Position numbers and translations under genes: made by a program
From: an uncultured Mycoplasmatota bacterium
GTDB taxonomy: Bacteria; Bacillota_I; Bacilli_A; RF39; UBA660
DNA length: 49,414 nt
Direction: 5' to 3'
Assembly (NCBI GenBank): GCA_946498975.1
Contig: CAMMQC010000008.1
Location: forward strand, 1 to 49,414
Part shown: positions 1-7,232 of the stretch, piece after piece
Numbering within the stretch: the first letter of the stretch is position 1
How the letters are laid out: the number at the start of each line of letters is the position of its first letter
The notes under the pieces: generated by a model
Databases searched by the model: none
Told to the model about the DNA's origin: nothing
Seen by the model: only the letters and a program-made list of their open reading frames with translations

Positions 1-779
1 TAGATTTATTAACTAGAAATATAAAATTACCAAAAATAGGAAAAGTTAAAATAAGGGGTTTTAGAAATAAGGATAAAATAGAAGGAAAGATAGTAAATGC
101 TACTATTTCAAGAGAATCAACAAATAAGTATTATGTTAGTGTAGTTGTAGTAGGAGATATCTTAATGGAGAAAGCAATACCTACTAGTATAGTAGGAATA
201 GATTTAGGAATAAAAGATTTAGTAATAACAAGTGATGGTGTTAAATATAGTAATGATAAAATATTAATGAAATATGAAAAGAGATTAAAAAGATTACAAA
301 GAAAATTATCTAGACAAGAAAAGGAAAGTAAAAACTATTTAAAGACAAAAGAAAAAATAGCAAGAATATATGCAAAAATAAAGAATTATAGAAAACATTA
401 TTTAAACGAAATAGCAAATGAGATAGTAGATGATCATGATATTATAGTAACAGAGAGTCTATTAGTAAAAGATATGTTTAAAGATAAGAAAAAAGCATTT
501 AATAAAAGTCTATCAGATGCATGTGTTAGTACATTACGTTCTTTAATAGAGTGGAAATGTAAAATAAAAGGCAAGTATTATTATAAGATAAATACCTATT
601 ATCCAAGTAGTCAGATATGTAGTCATTGTGGTTATAAGAATAGTGAAATAAAAGATTTAAGTATAAGAGAATATGACTGTCCGGAATGTGGAGTACATAA
701 TGATAGAGATATAAATGCAAGTTTAAACATATTATTTGAAGGATTAAAGTTACACTATAATTTAGCTAGTGTAGTTTAG
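1..779 (+). CDS. tnpB: TnpB family RNA-guided nuclease, 5'-truncated by window edge
   Basis: The reading frame is open from the left edge (first full codon at base 3), so the in-frame ATG at 165 is internal and not the start. The product is the C-terminal part of a TnpB protein of IS200/IS605 or IS607 transposons, which in characterised members is an omega-RNA-guided DNA nuclease. The RuvC-like catalytic acidic residues are visible: Asp in GIDLGIKD, Glu in VTESL, and Asp in DRDINAS. Between the last two lies the four-cysteine zinc finger, CSHCGY then CPECG. The upstream LPKIGKVKIRG segment is typical of the TnpB wedge domain. The 3' end of the gene runs into a structured omega-RNA-like region. 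No TnpA transposase is visible; it could lie left of the window. With all catalytic residues present this copy looks intact in its visible part. Confidence 0.93.
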   Translation, partial: DLLTRNIKLPKIGKVKIRGFRNKDKIEGKIVNATISRESTNKYYVSVVVVGDILMEKAIPTSIVGIDLGIKDLVITSDGVKYSNDKILMKYEKRLKRLQRKLSRQEKESKNYLKTKEKIARIYAKIKNYRKHYLNEIANEIVDDHDIIVTESLLVKDMFKDKKKAFNKSLSDACVSTLRSLIEWKCKIKGKYYYKINTYYPSSQICSHCGYKNSEIKDLSIREYDCPECGVHNDRDINASLNILFEGLKLHYNLASVV

Positions 780-912
780 ATAATGTTTTAGATAAAATAA
801 TAATTTAATAAAAAATAAATGAGTACGGTAGCGACTATCGGAATTTAAGCCTATGGAGAATAAGGGATACCTTATCTATGAAGTAGGAATCCTTGGAGGT
901 AACGACAAGGGC
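740..912 (+). ncRNA. Putative omega RNA / right end of the TnpB transposon
   Basis: The region overlaps the 3' end of tnpB and continues past its stop. It carries the sequence style of TnpB right ends: GGTAGCGACTATCGG, then CTATGGAGAATAAGG and GAAGTAGGAATCC. Short hairpins are visible: ATAAGG-GATA-CCTTAT near 870 and CCTTG/CAAGG at 891-910, the latter placed like the subterminal hairpin of an IS605-type right end. In characterised systems the omega RNA scaffold ends at the transposon boundary and the guide is read from the flanking DNA. The exact boundary cannot be set without the left end or an empty site. Confidence 0.65.
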
Positions 913-977
913 GAAATAAAATTTATTTTATTTCTTATGTTCTCTTTATAAATAATTATATTTCCAAATTCACTCAT
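879..977 (-). pseudogene. 5' fragment of a small gene apparently interrupted by the TnpB element
   Basis: An ATG on the minus strand at 977 is preceded by a good ribosome binding site (AAGGAGA, bases 983-989). It starts a frame beginning MSEFGNIIIYKEN that continues about 22 codons before running into the right end of the TnpB transposon, where it meets a stop. Upstream there is a plausible promoter (TTGATA, 17 nt, TATTTT) and, at 1050-1066, a perfect inverted repeat. The start resembles that of small regulators with a helix-turn-helix, but too little remains to assign a family. I infer that the element landed in this gene. Alternatively it is a chance short frame. Confidence 0.35.
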
Positions 978-1049
978 ATATCTCTCCTTATGCAATGCAT
1001 AAAATAATATTTCTTAAAACTAATATCAATTATTAAGATTTTTTTACCT

Positions 1050-1066
1050 ATTCGATTTTTTCGAAT
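1050..1066. promoter_or_regulatory. Perfect inverted repeat, possible operator
   Basis: ATTCGA and TCGAAT are separated by five T residues on the plus strand. It lies about 70-90 bases upstream of the truncated minus-strand gene starting at 977, close to that gene's likely promoter. A symmetric site there could bind an autoregulatory dimer. It could also be a small RNA hairpin. Confidence 0.3.
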
Positions 1067-1193
1067 AACTTAATATAATAATTAATATTATTAATTCGGC
1101 TATTTTCGGCTTATTTTACCAAACCATACTTTTATATAAATGTTTTAATGCTTAATATCTTAACATTAGAATAAACGTTCGTCAACAACAAAA

Positions 1194-1961
1194 TTAAAAT
1201 AATGTTAAAAAGTCAAAAATCTCACTAGTAGTAACTTTACTAAAGAACACTATAAGAAACGCTATTAAGATAAAAGGTCCAAAAGGTATCATATGCTCTT
1301 TATTTTTATAAAGTAAATACAAAGATACTGGTAAAGCTATTAAAGAGGCTAAAAAGATAGTTACAAGTCCTAGAAAAGGATCTATTACAAGTCCTAAAAC
1401 AAAGAATAATTTAACATCTCCTCCCCCTAAAGATTCCTTTTTAAATAAAGCATTACCTAGTTTCATTAAACAATACATAAAAAAGAATAGAGATAATCCA
1501 CTAAGTAAAGATAAACCTACACCAGTTATACCCTCTAAAAAGAACTCTAATATTATAATAACTATACTAAAAAAGATAATTACTTCATCAGGTATAATCA
1601 TATAAGTTAAATCACTTGCAAATATAATCATAGCAAGTGCCACAATACTTAAAGCTAAAACTAAATCTATAGAAAAGCCAAAACTATAGTAAGATAGAGC
1701 AAATAAAATACCTGTTACAACTTCAATAAAAGGATTTAATAAACTTACCTTTTTATGACAATATCTACATCTACCTTTTAAAGAAATATAGGATACTAAA
1801 GGTATTAAATCATACCAAGATAAAACTTGTCTACAATTATCACAAACACTTCTATCATTAATAATTTTTTTATTTGTACTAAGCCTAAGTCCTACACAAC
1901 AAAAGAAAGACCCAAAGACTAGGCCCATTATAAAGAAACAAATTATATATAATACTTCCAT
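1194..1961 (-). CDS. pilD: Prepilin peptidase (A24 family)
   Basis: A 255-aa membrane protein that cleaves, and in the full-length family also N-methylates, type IV prepilins and pseudopilins at the inner face of the membrane. The N-terminal domain has the paired cysteines C40/C43 and C65/C68. The two catalytic aspartates are present: D117 in ASDLTY and D182 in GGGDVKLF (the GxGD motif). Several hydrophobic segments give the usual multi-pass topology. The start has AGGTGAAGTC before the ATG. It lies 8 nt downstream of pilC on the same strand, so the two form an operon. Its substrates are probably the pseudopilins at 11151-12419 and 17106-18653. No PilB or PilT ATPase is in the window. ComC is the name used in competence systems. 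Confidence 0.95.
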   Translation of the reverse strand: MEVLYIICFFIMGLVFGSFFCCVGLRLSTNKKIINDRSVCDNCRQVLSWYDLIPLVSYISLKGRCRYCHKKVSLLNPFIEVVTGILFALSYYSFGFSIDLVLALSIVALAMIIFASDLTYMIIPDEVIIFFSIVIIILEFFLEGITGVGLSLLSGLSLFFFMYCLMKLGNALFKKESLGGGDVKLFFVLGLVIDPFLGLVTIFLASLIALPVSLYLLYKNKEHMIPFGPFILIAFLIVFFSKVTTSEIFDFLTLF

Positions 1962-1969
1962 GACTTCAC

Positions 1970-3424
1970 CTACTGAATCTTTCCATAAATATCAAACATT
2001 GGAACAACTATTGATAAAAGAATAGTACCAACAATTAATGCTAAGAATGCTATCATTAAAGGTTCTATAAAGCTTTGCATTTGTTTGACTAAGGTCTTAT
2101 GTAATACTTGATAATAGTTAGCAACTTTTTCCATCATTAATCCTAATTGTCCCGTCTTCTCACCTGTTACAATCATTTCATAAGCTGCAACTGGAAAAGC
2201 CCATTGTCCTTTAAATGATTCCGATATATTAACACCTTTATTAAGATTTATAATTGTTCTAGCAATTATCTCTTTATATATTTCATTATTAGTTATTTTA
2301 GCAAGAACTTCCATACTATCAGTAATGAAGACTCCATGGTTTAAAAGAGATGCAAAGGTTTTAGTAAAATTATATACTTCATTATAAATAATAATTTGAC
2401 TAAAAACAGGTATATGCATAAGAACTAACTGGACATTTTTTCTAAAACCTTTATTTTTCTTATATAGATATATAAATAAGCCAACAAAAACACCAACTCC
2501 TACAATTATTAATGCATAATAATTAACAATAAAGTCACTGGCATTCATAACAAATGTTGTAATAACAGGAATCTCGGCATCATTATCTTGATACATCTTT
2601 ACAAATTGCGGTACAATACTAACTAAAATAAAGATAATAACTCCTATAGCAATACATAAAACTATTACTGGATATGTCATGGCAGAAACCATTGCTTTTC
2701 TTGTTTCCTCTTTAGAAGTATAATAATCAGCCATATCATCTAAAACAGATGTTAAATCTCCAGTAAGCTCAGCTGTTTTAATCATATTAACCAATAGAGT
2801 TGGAAATTTATCTCCTTGTTTTTCCATAGCAGTAGATAAATCTTGACCTTTTAATAATTCATATACAACTTTTTGATATACTTTTCTTTGTTCTGGTTTT
2901 TCACTTTGTTTTTCTAGTATTCTAACTGAATCTATTAAAGCAATACCCGCTTTTAGATATGTAGATAACTGAGTAAGTGAAAAAGAAAGATCAGCAGCAG
3001 TAAACTTTCCACCAATATTTATATCTATATCATAAAATTTACGAGGAACTACTTCTAATACTTCATATCCTTCATTTTGCAAAAATATTTTTACTTCATC
3101 AGCATTAGGGCCCTCAAAAGTACCATTTATAATTTTACCATTACTACCCTTTACCTTATAGCGAAAAGATATTTCAGGTTCTTTACTCAAAGTTATTCTT
3201 TTATTAGCTTTTTCTTTTGATTCATTCATCAGTTTTTCTACTTCCAAAATAGCCGAATCTTCTTTAACTTTTTCTTCTTTTTTCTTACTAACTTTACCTC
3301 TAGTTAGTTTATCGCCCAAAGTTAACACACCAGTATATGCATAATTTAATATGCGTTTAGGAGAAAGCAAAATATAATGGACTATATGATATATAAAGAT
3401 AAAAGGCTTTGCAATTATTTCCAT
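1970..3424 (-). CDS. pilC: Type II secretion / type IV pilus inner-membrane platform protein PilC
   Basis: PilC/GspF-type polytopic membrane protein that forms the assembly platform for pilus or pseudopilus fibres. I choose the ATG at 3424 (484 aa) because AAAGGAGAGAGTGT precedes it; a longer frame to 3466 has no ribosome binding site. After a basic leader of about 80 residues comes an N-terminal domain (RYKVKGSNGKIINGTFEG), then the two T2SSF repeats, each with an N-terminal helix bundle (FTAADLSFSLTQLSTYL; NFTKTFASLLNHGVF) and hydrophobic membrane segments. The final segment, SIVVPMFDIYGKIQ, is typical of the family C-terminus. Directly upstream of pilD. The extra basic N-terminal leader, including a hydrophobic stretch near the start, is longer than in most PilC proteins. 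Confidence 0.95.
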   Translation of the reverse strand: MEIIAKPFIFIYHIVHYILLSPKRILNYAYTGVLTLGDKLTRGKVSKKKEEKVKEDSAILEVEKLMNESKEKANKRITLSKEPEISFRYKVKGSNGKIINGTFEGPNADEVKIFLQNEGYEVLEVVPRKFYDIDINIGGKFTAADLSFSLTQLSTYLKAGIALIDSVRILEKQSEKPEQRKVYQKVVYELLKGQDLSTAMEKQGDKFPTLLVNMIKTAELTGDLTSVLDDMADYYTSKEETRKAMVSAMTYPVIVLCIAIGVIIFILVSIVPQFVKMYQDNDAEIPVITTFVMNASDFIVNYYALIIVGVGVFVGLFIYLYKKNKGFRKNVQLVLMHIPVFSQIIIYNEVYNFTKTFASLLNHGVFITDSMEVLAKITNNEIYKEIIARTIINLNKGVNISESFKGQWAFPVAAYEMIVTGEKTGQLGLMMEKVANYYQVLHKTLVKQMQSFIEPLMIAFLALIVGTILLSIVVPMFDIYGKIQ

Positions 3425-3530
3425 ACACTCTCTCCTTTCTATTCTTAAAATAATTATAACACTCAATTTTTATATTCACAAGTAGGAAAAATTAATCATA
3501 TATTAAAGTAAAGGGAAAGGTAGTGTTTTT

Positions 3531-3827
3531 ATGTACAACGAGTATAATATGGGATATCCTAATTATATGCCAAAAAGAGGAATAAATTGGAATAACATTT
3601 TAAATAACACGCAAAGAACTCTTGGAATCATTAATCAAGCGATACCAATTGTCTACCAAGTAAGGCCATTATTAACCAATGCAAGGACTCTTTTTCGAGT
3701 AGCTTCTGCTATAAATAGTAGCGATGATGAAGAAAAAAATGAAGTAGTAAATGATAATAATTATAGTAATAATGTAAATTATGAAAAACAAAAAAAAGAT
3801 AGCAATGGACCTATATTTTATTTATAG
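3531..3827 (+). CDS. YqfQ (VrrA)-like small protein
   Basis: A 98-aa protein with a Tyr/Asn/Pro-rich N-terminus, a central segment (INQAIPIVYQVRPLLTNART) and a charged tail rich in Asn, Asp and Lys. The central part resembles the core of Bacillus YqfQ/VrrA proteins, where a low-complexity N-terminus is followed by a conserved helix ending in a leucine-rich RPLL/ALWK-like stretch. In Bacillus yqfQ lies near nfo, trmK, rpoD and dnaG, all of which occur in this window, which supports the assignment. Function is not established for the family. Divergent from pilC. The stop codon lies inside the downstream terminator hairpin. Confidence 0.5.
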   Translation: MYNEYNMGYPNYMPKRGINWNNILNNTQRTLGIINQAIPIVYQVRPLLTNARTLFRVASAINSSDDEEKNEVVNDNNYSNNVNYEKQKKDSNGPIFYL

Positions 3828-3844
3828 GACTAGCTATCTTTTTT
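3792..3844. terminator. Bidirectional intrinsic terminator
   Basis: AAAAAAGATAGC (3792-3803) pairs with GCTATCTTTTTT (3833-3844), with an inner stem CCTATA/TATAGG. The poly-A and poly-T ends serve both directions, so it ends the yqfQ-like transcript and the convergent thrS transcript. Confidence 0.85.
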
Positions 3845-3845
3845 A

Positions 3846-5582
3846 TTATATTTTCTTAGTAGATATTTCTTCTTTAAGTAAGTTAATAAATTCTTCTACA
3901 CTAACTGTAGTAGTATCTTTTTCACCATGTTTTCTATAACTAATAGTATTATCAGTCTTTTCTTTATCTCCAAGTATTAATGTATAATTAATCTTTCTAG
4001 TTTGAGCTTCTCTTAATCTATAACCTAATTTTTCATTACGATTATCTAGTTCTACTCTAATATCATTTTTCTTTAATTCTTCATATACTTTACTTGCATA
4101 CTCTCCTTGATATTCACTAGATACTGGTATAACTATAACTTGTACTGGATTTAACCAAAGTGGGAAAAGTCCTGCAAAGTGTTCTATTAAAATTCCAATA
4201 AATCTTTCAATAGAGCCAAAAATAACACGATGTAGCATAATTGGTCTTTTTTTAGAACCATCTTTATCTATATATGTTAAATCAAATCTTTCTGGTAAGT
4301 TATTATCTAACTGAATTGTACCACATTGCCATACTCTACCTAGTGAATCTTTAATATGGAAATCAAGTTTTGGTCCATAGAATGCTCCATCTCCAGGATT
4401 TATCTTACAATCATGGCCTGCTTGTTTACAAGCATTTTGTAAAATAGCTTCTGACCTGTTCCAAGACTCAATACTACCAATAAATTTATCTTCTGGTCTA
4501 GTTGATAATTCTATATCATAAGATAAGCCAAATAGACTATAAATTCTATCTATAAAGTTAATTAATCTAATTATTTCACTTTCTATTTGATCTTCTCTCA
4601 TAAAAATATGAGCATCATCTTGAGTAAAAGTACGAACTCTAAATAAACCATTTAAAGCACCACTCGCTTCATGACGATGTACTTGACCTAATTCACCACA
4701 TCTTATTGGTAAATCTTTATATGAGTGCAAAGAGTTTTTATAAACTAACATACCTCCAGGACAATTCATAGGCTTAATAGCAAAAGTTCTATCATCTATT
4801 TCTGATGTATACATATTTTCTCTATAATTAGCCCAATGTCCTGATTTCTCCCATAATTCTTGATTTAACATAATAGGAGTTTTAATAAAAACATAACCCT
4901 CTTTAGTATGCTCTTCATACCAAAAGTTTTCCAAAATATTTCTTAAAATCATACCATTAGGTAAAAAGAAAGGAAATCCTGGTCCATATTCACTAATCAT
5001 AAACAAACCTAATTCTTTACCTAATTTTTTATGATCACGTCTTTTCGCTTCTTCTAAGAACTCTAAATGTTTATTTAAATCTTCTTCAGTCTCATAACAA
5101 ACTCCATAAATACGTTGTAACATTTTATTTTTAGAGTCTCCTTTAAAGTATGCCCCACTTACTCTAAGTAATTTAAAGTGTCTTAACTCTTTAGTAGATT
5201 CTACATGAGGTCCACGACAAAGATCAGTAAAGTCTCCTTGAGTATAGCATGTAATTACTTCATCATCACTCATATTATTAATTAAATCTATTTTATAAGG
5301 GTCATCTTTAAATTTATCAAGTGCTTCTTCTCTAGTTAATTCATGACGAATGATTTTTTTATTACCTTTAGCAATTTTCTTCATTTCTTTTTCTATTACT
5401 GGTAAATCATCATCGGTTAGAGTCTTATCACCTAAATCAATATCATAATAGAAACCATCTTCTATTACAGGTCCTACCCAGAACTTTGCCTCCGGATATA
5501 ACTTCTTAACTGCCTCTGCTAATAAATGCGCACAAGAATGATTAAGTGGCATTAATTTTTCACTTTCTTTAATATTTATCAT
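3846..5582 (-). CDS. thrS: Threonyl-tRNA synthetase lacking the TGS domain
   Basis: Charges tRNA-Thr in the cytoplasm. The 578-aa protein begins almost directly in the editing domain, whose metal-like motif HSCAH (H15, H19) and CRGPH are present. The usual N-terminal TGS domain of about 60 residues is absent. The catalytic domain shows motif 2 (RHEASGALNGLFRVRTF), the zinc ligands (Cys in MNCPGG, His in DDAHIF, His in motif 3) and the GSIERFIGILIEH motif 3. A C-terminal anticodon-binding domain follows (VIVIPVSSEYQ onward). The start is firm: GGAGAAAATAAAT precedes the ATG, 2 nt after the stop of the upstream gene. Mycoplasma ThrRS enzymes are similarly short. Transcription is controlled by the T-box leader at 6111-6320. 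Confidence 0.97.
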   Translation of the reverse strand: MINIKESEKLMPLNHSCAHLLAEAVKKLYPEAKFWVGPVIEDGFYYDIDLGDKTLTDDDLPVIEKEMKKIAKGNKKIIRHELTREEALDKFKDDPYKIDLINNMSDDEVITCYTQGDFTDLCRGPHVESTKELRHFKLLRVSGAYFKGDSKNKMLQRIYGVCYETEEDLNKHLEFLEEAKRRDHKKLGKELGLFMISEYGPGFPFFLPNGMILRNILENFWYEEHTKEGYVFIKTPIMLNQELWEKSGHWANYRENMYTSEIDDRTFAIKPMNCPGGMLVYKNSLHSYKDLPIRCGELGQVHRHEASGALNGLFRVRTFTQDDAHIFMREDQIESEIIRLINFIDRIYSLFGLSYDIELSTRPEDKFIGSIESWNRSEAILQNACKQAGHDCKINPGDGAFYGPKLDFHIKDSLGRVWQCGTIQLDNNLPERFDLTYIDKDGSKKRPIMLHRVIFGSIERFIGILIEHFAGLFPLWLNPVQVIVIPVSSEYQGEYASKVYEELKKNDIRVELDNRNEKLGYRLREAQTRKINYTLILGDKEKTDNTISYRKHGEKDTTTVSVEEFINLLKEEISTKKI

Positions 5583-5584
5583 AT

Positions 5585-6079
5585 TTATTTTCTCCTTCCA
5601 TAATAATAACTTCTTTTACTTATAGTTTTTTGTCTATTAACTTTTTCAGTAGGTACTAATTCATCAAGGTATATTTCATTTTCTATGTTCTCTAATAACT
5701 CTACTTCTCCTGTAACTTCATCATACCCATAACCTAAACTTTCTAAAATTTCTTTTCTTCTTTTCTCTCTTTCATTAGCACTTAAATTACTACTTAAAAT
5801 AGCATTTTTATTAAGCGCTAAACAATTACTATAACATCTTATATTCTTATCATCATCTCTAACATAAATATATTTATCAGAATCATCTTTAGATGCTATA
5901 TCTAATGAAACAGCAGTAGGAGGAGTAACTCCTCTATTAATTAAGTATAATGGCATGTCATTATGATGAAACCTCGTTCTTTTACGATGATGACTTTTAA
6001 CACCATACCAATTTTTCATAAATACGTGAATATTTTCGCATTCCTTTGAACTTTTATAGTATCCCTTTTTCTTACCCAT
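5585..6079 (-). CDS. Hypothetical basic protein, first gene of the T-box thrS operon
   Basis: I do not recognise this 164-aa protein. The start at 6079 is chosen because AGGAGGAAAAATT precedes the ATG; a longer frame to 6127 would begin inside the T-box terminator. The product is basic at both ends (MGKKKGYYK and RSYYYGRRK) and His/Arg-rich near residues 28-40 (KSHHRKRTRFHH), with an acidic C-terminal third. No membrane segment or signal peptide is seen. It sits between the threonine-responsive leader and thrS, 2 nt before the thrS start, so it is made when uncharged tRNA-Thr accumulates. The composition would suit an RNA- or ribosome-binding protein, but that is a guess. Confidence 0.75.
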   Translation of the reverse strand: MGKKKGYYKSSKECENIHVFMKNWYGVKSHHRKRTRFHHNDMPLYLINRGVTPPTAVSLDIASKDDSDKYIYVRDDDKNIRCYSNCLALNKNAILSSNLSANEREKRRKEILESLGYGYDEVTGEVELLENIENEIYLDELVPTEKVNRQKTISKRSYYYGRRK

Positions 6080-6110
6080 AATTTTTCCTCCTAACTTAAC
6101 CTTATATAAT

Positions 6111-6320
6111 AAAAAGGATGATATCACTAGGAGTGCCCTACACTACACGATACCATCCTTTTTTAACTTAATTTAGATAACGGCACTAACCGGAATTACT
6201 TTGCATAACTCTACTCATTAAGGTAGTAATAAAAGATCTTTTCTTAACTTTCACCAACCGTTAAGTCTCTAAGATTAAAAGGATTCTTTTACCAAGTCCC
6301 TAACTAATAACGTATTTACA
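6111..6320 (-). promoter_or_regulatory. T-box riboswitch, threonine-type, for the thrS operon
   Basis: Read on the minus strand. The stem I distal region is recognisable (AGAGA, then CTTAAC-GGTTGGTGAAA-GTTAAG). Thr codons ACT and ACC occur in the specifier area (complement of 6222-6227). GTGCCGTTATCTAAATTAAG leads into the T-box itself, AAGGATGGTATCGTG (6146-6160), a variant of AAGGGTGGTACCGCG. The competing terminator pairs AAGGATGGTATC with GATATCATCCTT and ends in T residues at 6111-6115. T-boxes read through when uncharged cognate tRNA binds. Specificity is assigned mainly from the downstream thrS. Confidence 0.92.
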
Positions 6321-6326
6321 ACTATT

Positions 6327-6354
6327 ATTTTACTACAAATTAAAAAGATGTCAA
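6327..6354 (-). promoter_or_regulatory. Promoter of the thrS T-box operon
   Basis: TTGACA (complement of 6349-6354), a 16-nt spacer and TAAAAT (complement of 6327-6332). The predicted start near 6320 coincides with the beginning of the T-box leader. Confidence 0.75.
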
Positions 6355-6406
6355 ATTATTTTTATAACAAAACATATTTTCTATTAAAAAAATGTATCTT
6401 GTTCGA

Positions 6407-6435
6407 TTGATTTATCATATCAAATATGCTATTAT
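6407..6435 (+). promoter_or_regulatory. Promoter reading into the possible type I toxin remnant
   Basis: TTGATT at 6407-6412, a 17-nt spacer and TATTAT at 6430-6435. The transcript would begin near 6441, at the hairpin TACTAGG-AATA-CCTAGTA (6439-6456). Confidence 0.55.
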
Positions 6436-6515
6436 ATCTACTAGGAATACCTAGTAAAGCAGTGTTTTTTTACCTCTTTCTTTCACTTTATTAAATAGGG
6501 GGTTAGAAAGGGGAA

Positions 6516-6591
6516 ATGTCTATCTTGTAAGAAAGATTTTCTAATTGCATCATTGGTAATAATAATTATACTTCTGATTATTTATAGATAG
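6516..6591 (+). pseudogene. Possible frameshifted small hydrophobic toxin (type I-like)
   Basis: A strong ribosome binding site (AAAGGGG) precedes an ATG at 6516, but that frame stops after four codons. The +1 frame from 6517 encodes a short peptide with two lysines followed by an almost uninterrupted hydrophobic run (DFLIASLVIIIILLIIYR) and a stop at 6589, the shape of a type I membrane toxin. One missing base between 6519 and 6531 would join the two. The segment lies between convergent promoters and upstream of a strong hairpin, as in Fst/par-like loci. I cannot match the peptide to a named family, and it could be chance in AT-rich DNA. Confidence 0.35.
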
Positions 6592-6625
6592 TAAAACGCC
6601 CTATTACAACTTTGTAATTAGGGTG
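6590..6625 (-). terminator. Hairpin with T run on the minus strand, possible end of an antisense RNA
   Basis: CGCCCTATTACAA (6597-6609) pairs with TTGTAATTAGGGTG (6612-6625) with one bulge. Read on the minus strand the stem is followed by GTTTTA. An antisense RNA starting near 6708 would end here, overlapping the 3' part of the hydrophobic frame. Confidence 0.5.
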
Positions 6626-6714
6626 TCTATCAAAAAACTTTTTTTGAGGTAACACCAAAATGGCAAACTAGGTATTCCTCTTTTTTATAATATGTAAATT
6701 CTCTTTACATATTC

Positions 6715-6743
6715 ATATTATCATAAATAATTAATTTTATCAA
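6715..6743 (-). promoter_or_regulatory. Convergent promoter for a possible antisense RNA
   Basis: On the minus strand: TTGATA (complement of 6738-6743), a 17-nt spacer and TAATAT (complement of 6715-6720). It reads towards the hydrophobic frame at 6516-6591. A TATGTAAA-GAGAA-TTTACATA hairpin lies at the predicted 5' end. Confidence 0.45.
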
Positions 6744-6777
6744 GATATTAATCGTTGCAAAAAAGTATCATTTAATC

Positions 6778-6806
6778 TTTGCAACAGTATAAACATATGA
6801 TATACT
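6778..6806 (+). promoter_or_regulatory. Promoter of the first ToxI-like cassette
   Basis: TTTGCA at 6778-6783, a 17-nt spacer and TATACT at 6801-6806. It aligns base for base with the promoter of the second cassette (TTTACA, 17 nt, TATACT at 6962-6990). Confidence 0.7.
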
Positions 6807-6812
6807 TTAAAT

Positions 6813-6920
6813 GCAGTAAATGAGTGACATCTCATATAAAGATAAAAGAGGTTCACACTATTCCTTAAAAGCGCATAAAAGTATAAGGGCGATACCTTTG
6901 TTGGTATTGTCCTATTTTTA
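6813..6920 (+). ncRNA. Orphan ToxI-like RNA, upstream cassette with one repeat
   Basis: A short version of the ToxI cassette that precedes toxN. It has the same promoter type, the same 5' hairpin (ATGAG/CTCAT), one repeat unit at 6844-6877 (AGAGGTTCACACTATTCC and onward) and the same terminator. The terminator stem AGGGCGATACC/GGTATTGTCCT (6886-6913) keeps pairing through G-U pairs where it differs from the second copy. No toxin gene follows; the second cassette starts instead. It is either a duplication or what remains of a second system. Its repeat differs from the others in the hairpin loop (ATTCCTT for ACTCCTT) and in the stem. Confidence 0.7.
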
Positions 6921-6961
6921 TTATTAAAAAGTAGAAATCATCAAAAAAGTAACATTTTTTC

Positions 6962-6990
6962 TTTACAACAATATAATCTTATGATATACT
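6962..6990 (+). promoter_or_regulatory. Promoter of the toxI-toxN operon
   Basis: TTTACA at 6962-6967, a 17-nt spacer and TATACT at 6985-6990. Transcription would start near 6997. No separate promoter is seen between the repeats and toxN. Confidence 0.75.
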
Positions 6991-7065
6991 TTAGATGTAT
7001 TAAATGAGTGATACCTCATATAATAACAAAAGTCGGAATTCCCTTGCCACAGTAGGGAGCTAATA

Positions 7066-7163
7066 AAAGAGGTTCACACTACTCCTTTAAAAGTGTATAT
7101 AAAGAGGTTGACGTTACTCCTAAAAAACGTATAAAGGTTCACACTACTCCTTTAAAAGTGCAT
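7066..7163 (+). repeat. Three tandem ToxI repeat units
   Basis: Units at 7066-7100, 7101-7132 and 7133-7163. The shared core is GGTTCACACTACTCC, or GGTTGACGTTACTCC in the middle unit, followed by an A-rich half. Differences within the stem preserve base pairing. Confidence 0.9.
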
Positions 7164-7172
7164 AAAAGTATA

Positions 7173-7206
7173 AGGGCGATACCTTTGTTGGTATTGCCCT
7201 ATTTTT
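7173..7206 (+). terminator. Attenuating terminator between toxI and toxN
   Basis: AGGGCGATACC (7173-7183) pairs with GGTATTGCCCT (7190-7200), followed by ATTTTTATTTT. In type III systems this leaky terminator sets the excess of antitoxin RNA over toxin mRNA. Confidence 0.9.
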
Positions 7207-7232
7207 ATTTTATATGACAGGGGGGAAATATA

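Larger units (their letters stand above)
6443..6679. repeat. 12-nt perfect inverted repeat pair flanking the possible toxin locus
   Basis: AGGAATACCTAG (6443-6454) recurs inverted as CTAGGTATTCCT (6668-6679). In a plus-strand transcript starting near 6441 these would pair the 5' and 3' ends, like the fold-back structures of type I toxin mRNAs. The left copy is also part of its own hairpin, so alternative pairing is possible. Confidence 0.6.
6997..7210 (+). ncRNA. toxI: ToxI antitoxin RNA, three repeats plus terminator
   Basis: Three tandem units at 7066-7100, 7101-7132 and 7133-7163, 31-35 nt each, then a partial unit and an intrinsic terminator. Each unit has the form AAAGAGGTTNAC, a short stem, loop ACTCC, and an A-rich 3' side. 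The stem covaries between units: ACACT/AGTGT in unit 1, ACGTT/AACGT in unit 2. The third unit lacks two bases after AAAG. In type III systems the toxin cuts this precursor into single repeats, which fold as pseudoknots and inhibit it. Upstream of the repeats are a 5' hairpin (ATGAG/CTCAT) and a second stem (TCCCT/AGGGA near 7040-7058) absent from the first cassette. Confidence 0.85.

Noticed and set aside
7066-7163. Repeat loops ACTCCTTT read as anti-Shine-Dalgarno regulatory sRNA
   Set aside because: The repeats precede a terminator and a ToxN gene, so type III antitoxin explains the layout better. Resemblance to the 16S 3' end may be incidental.
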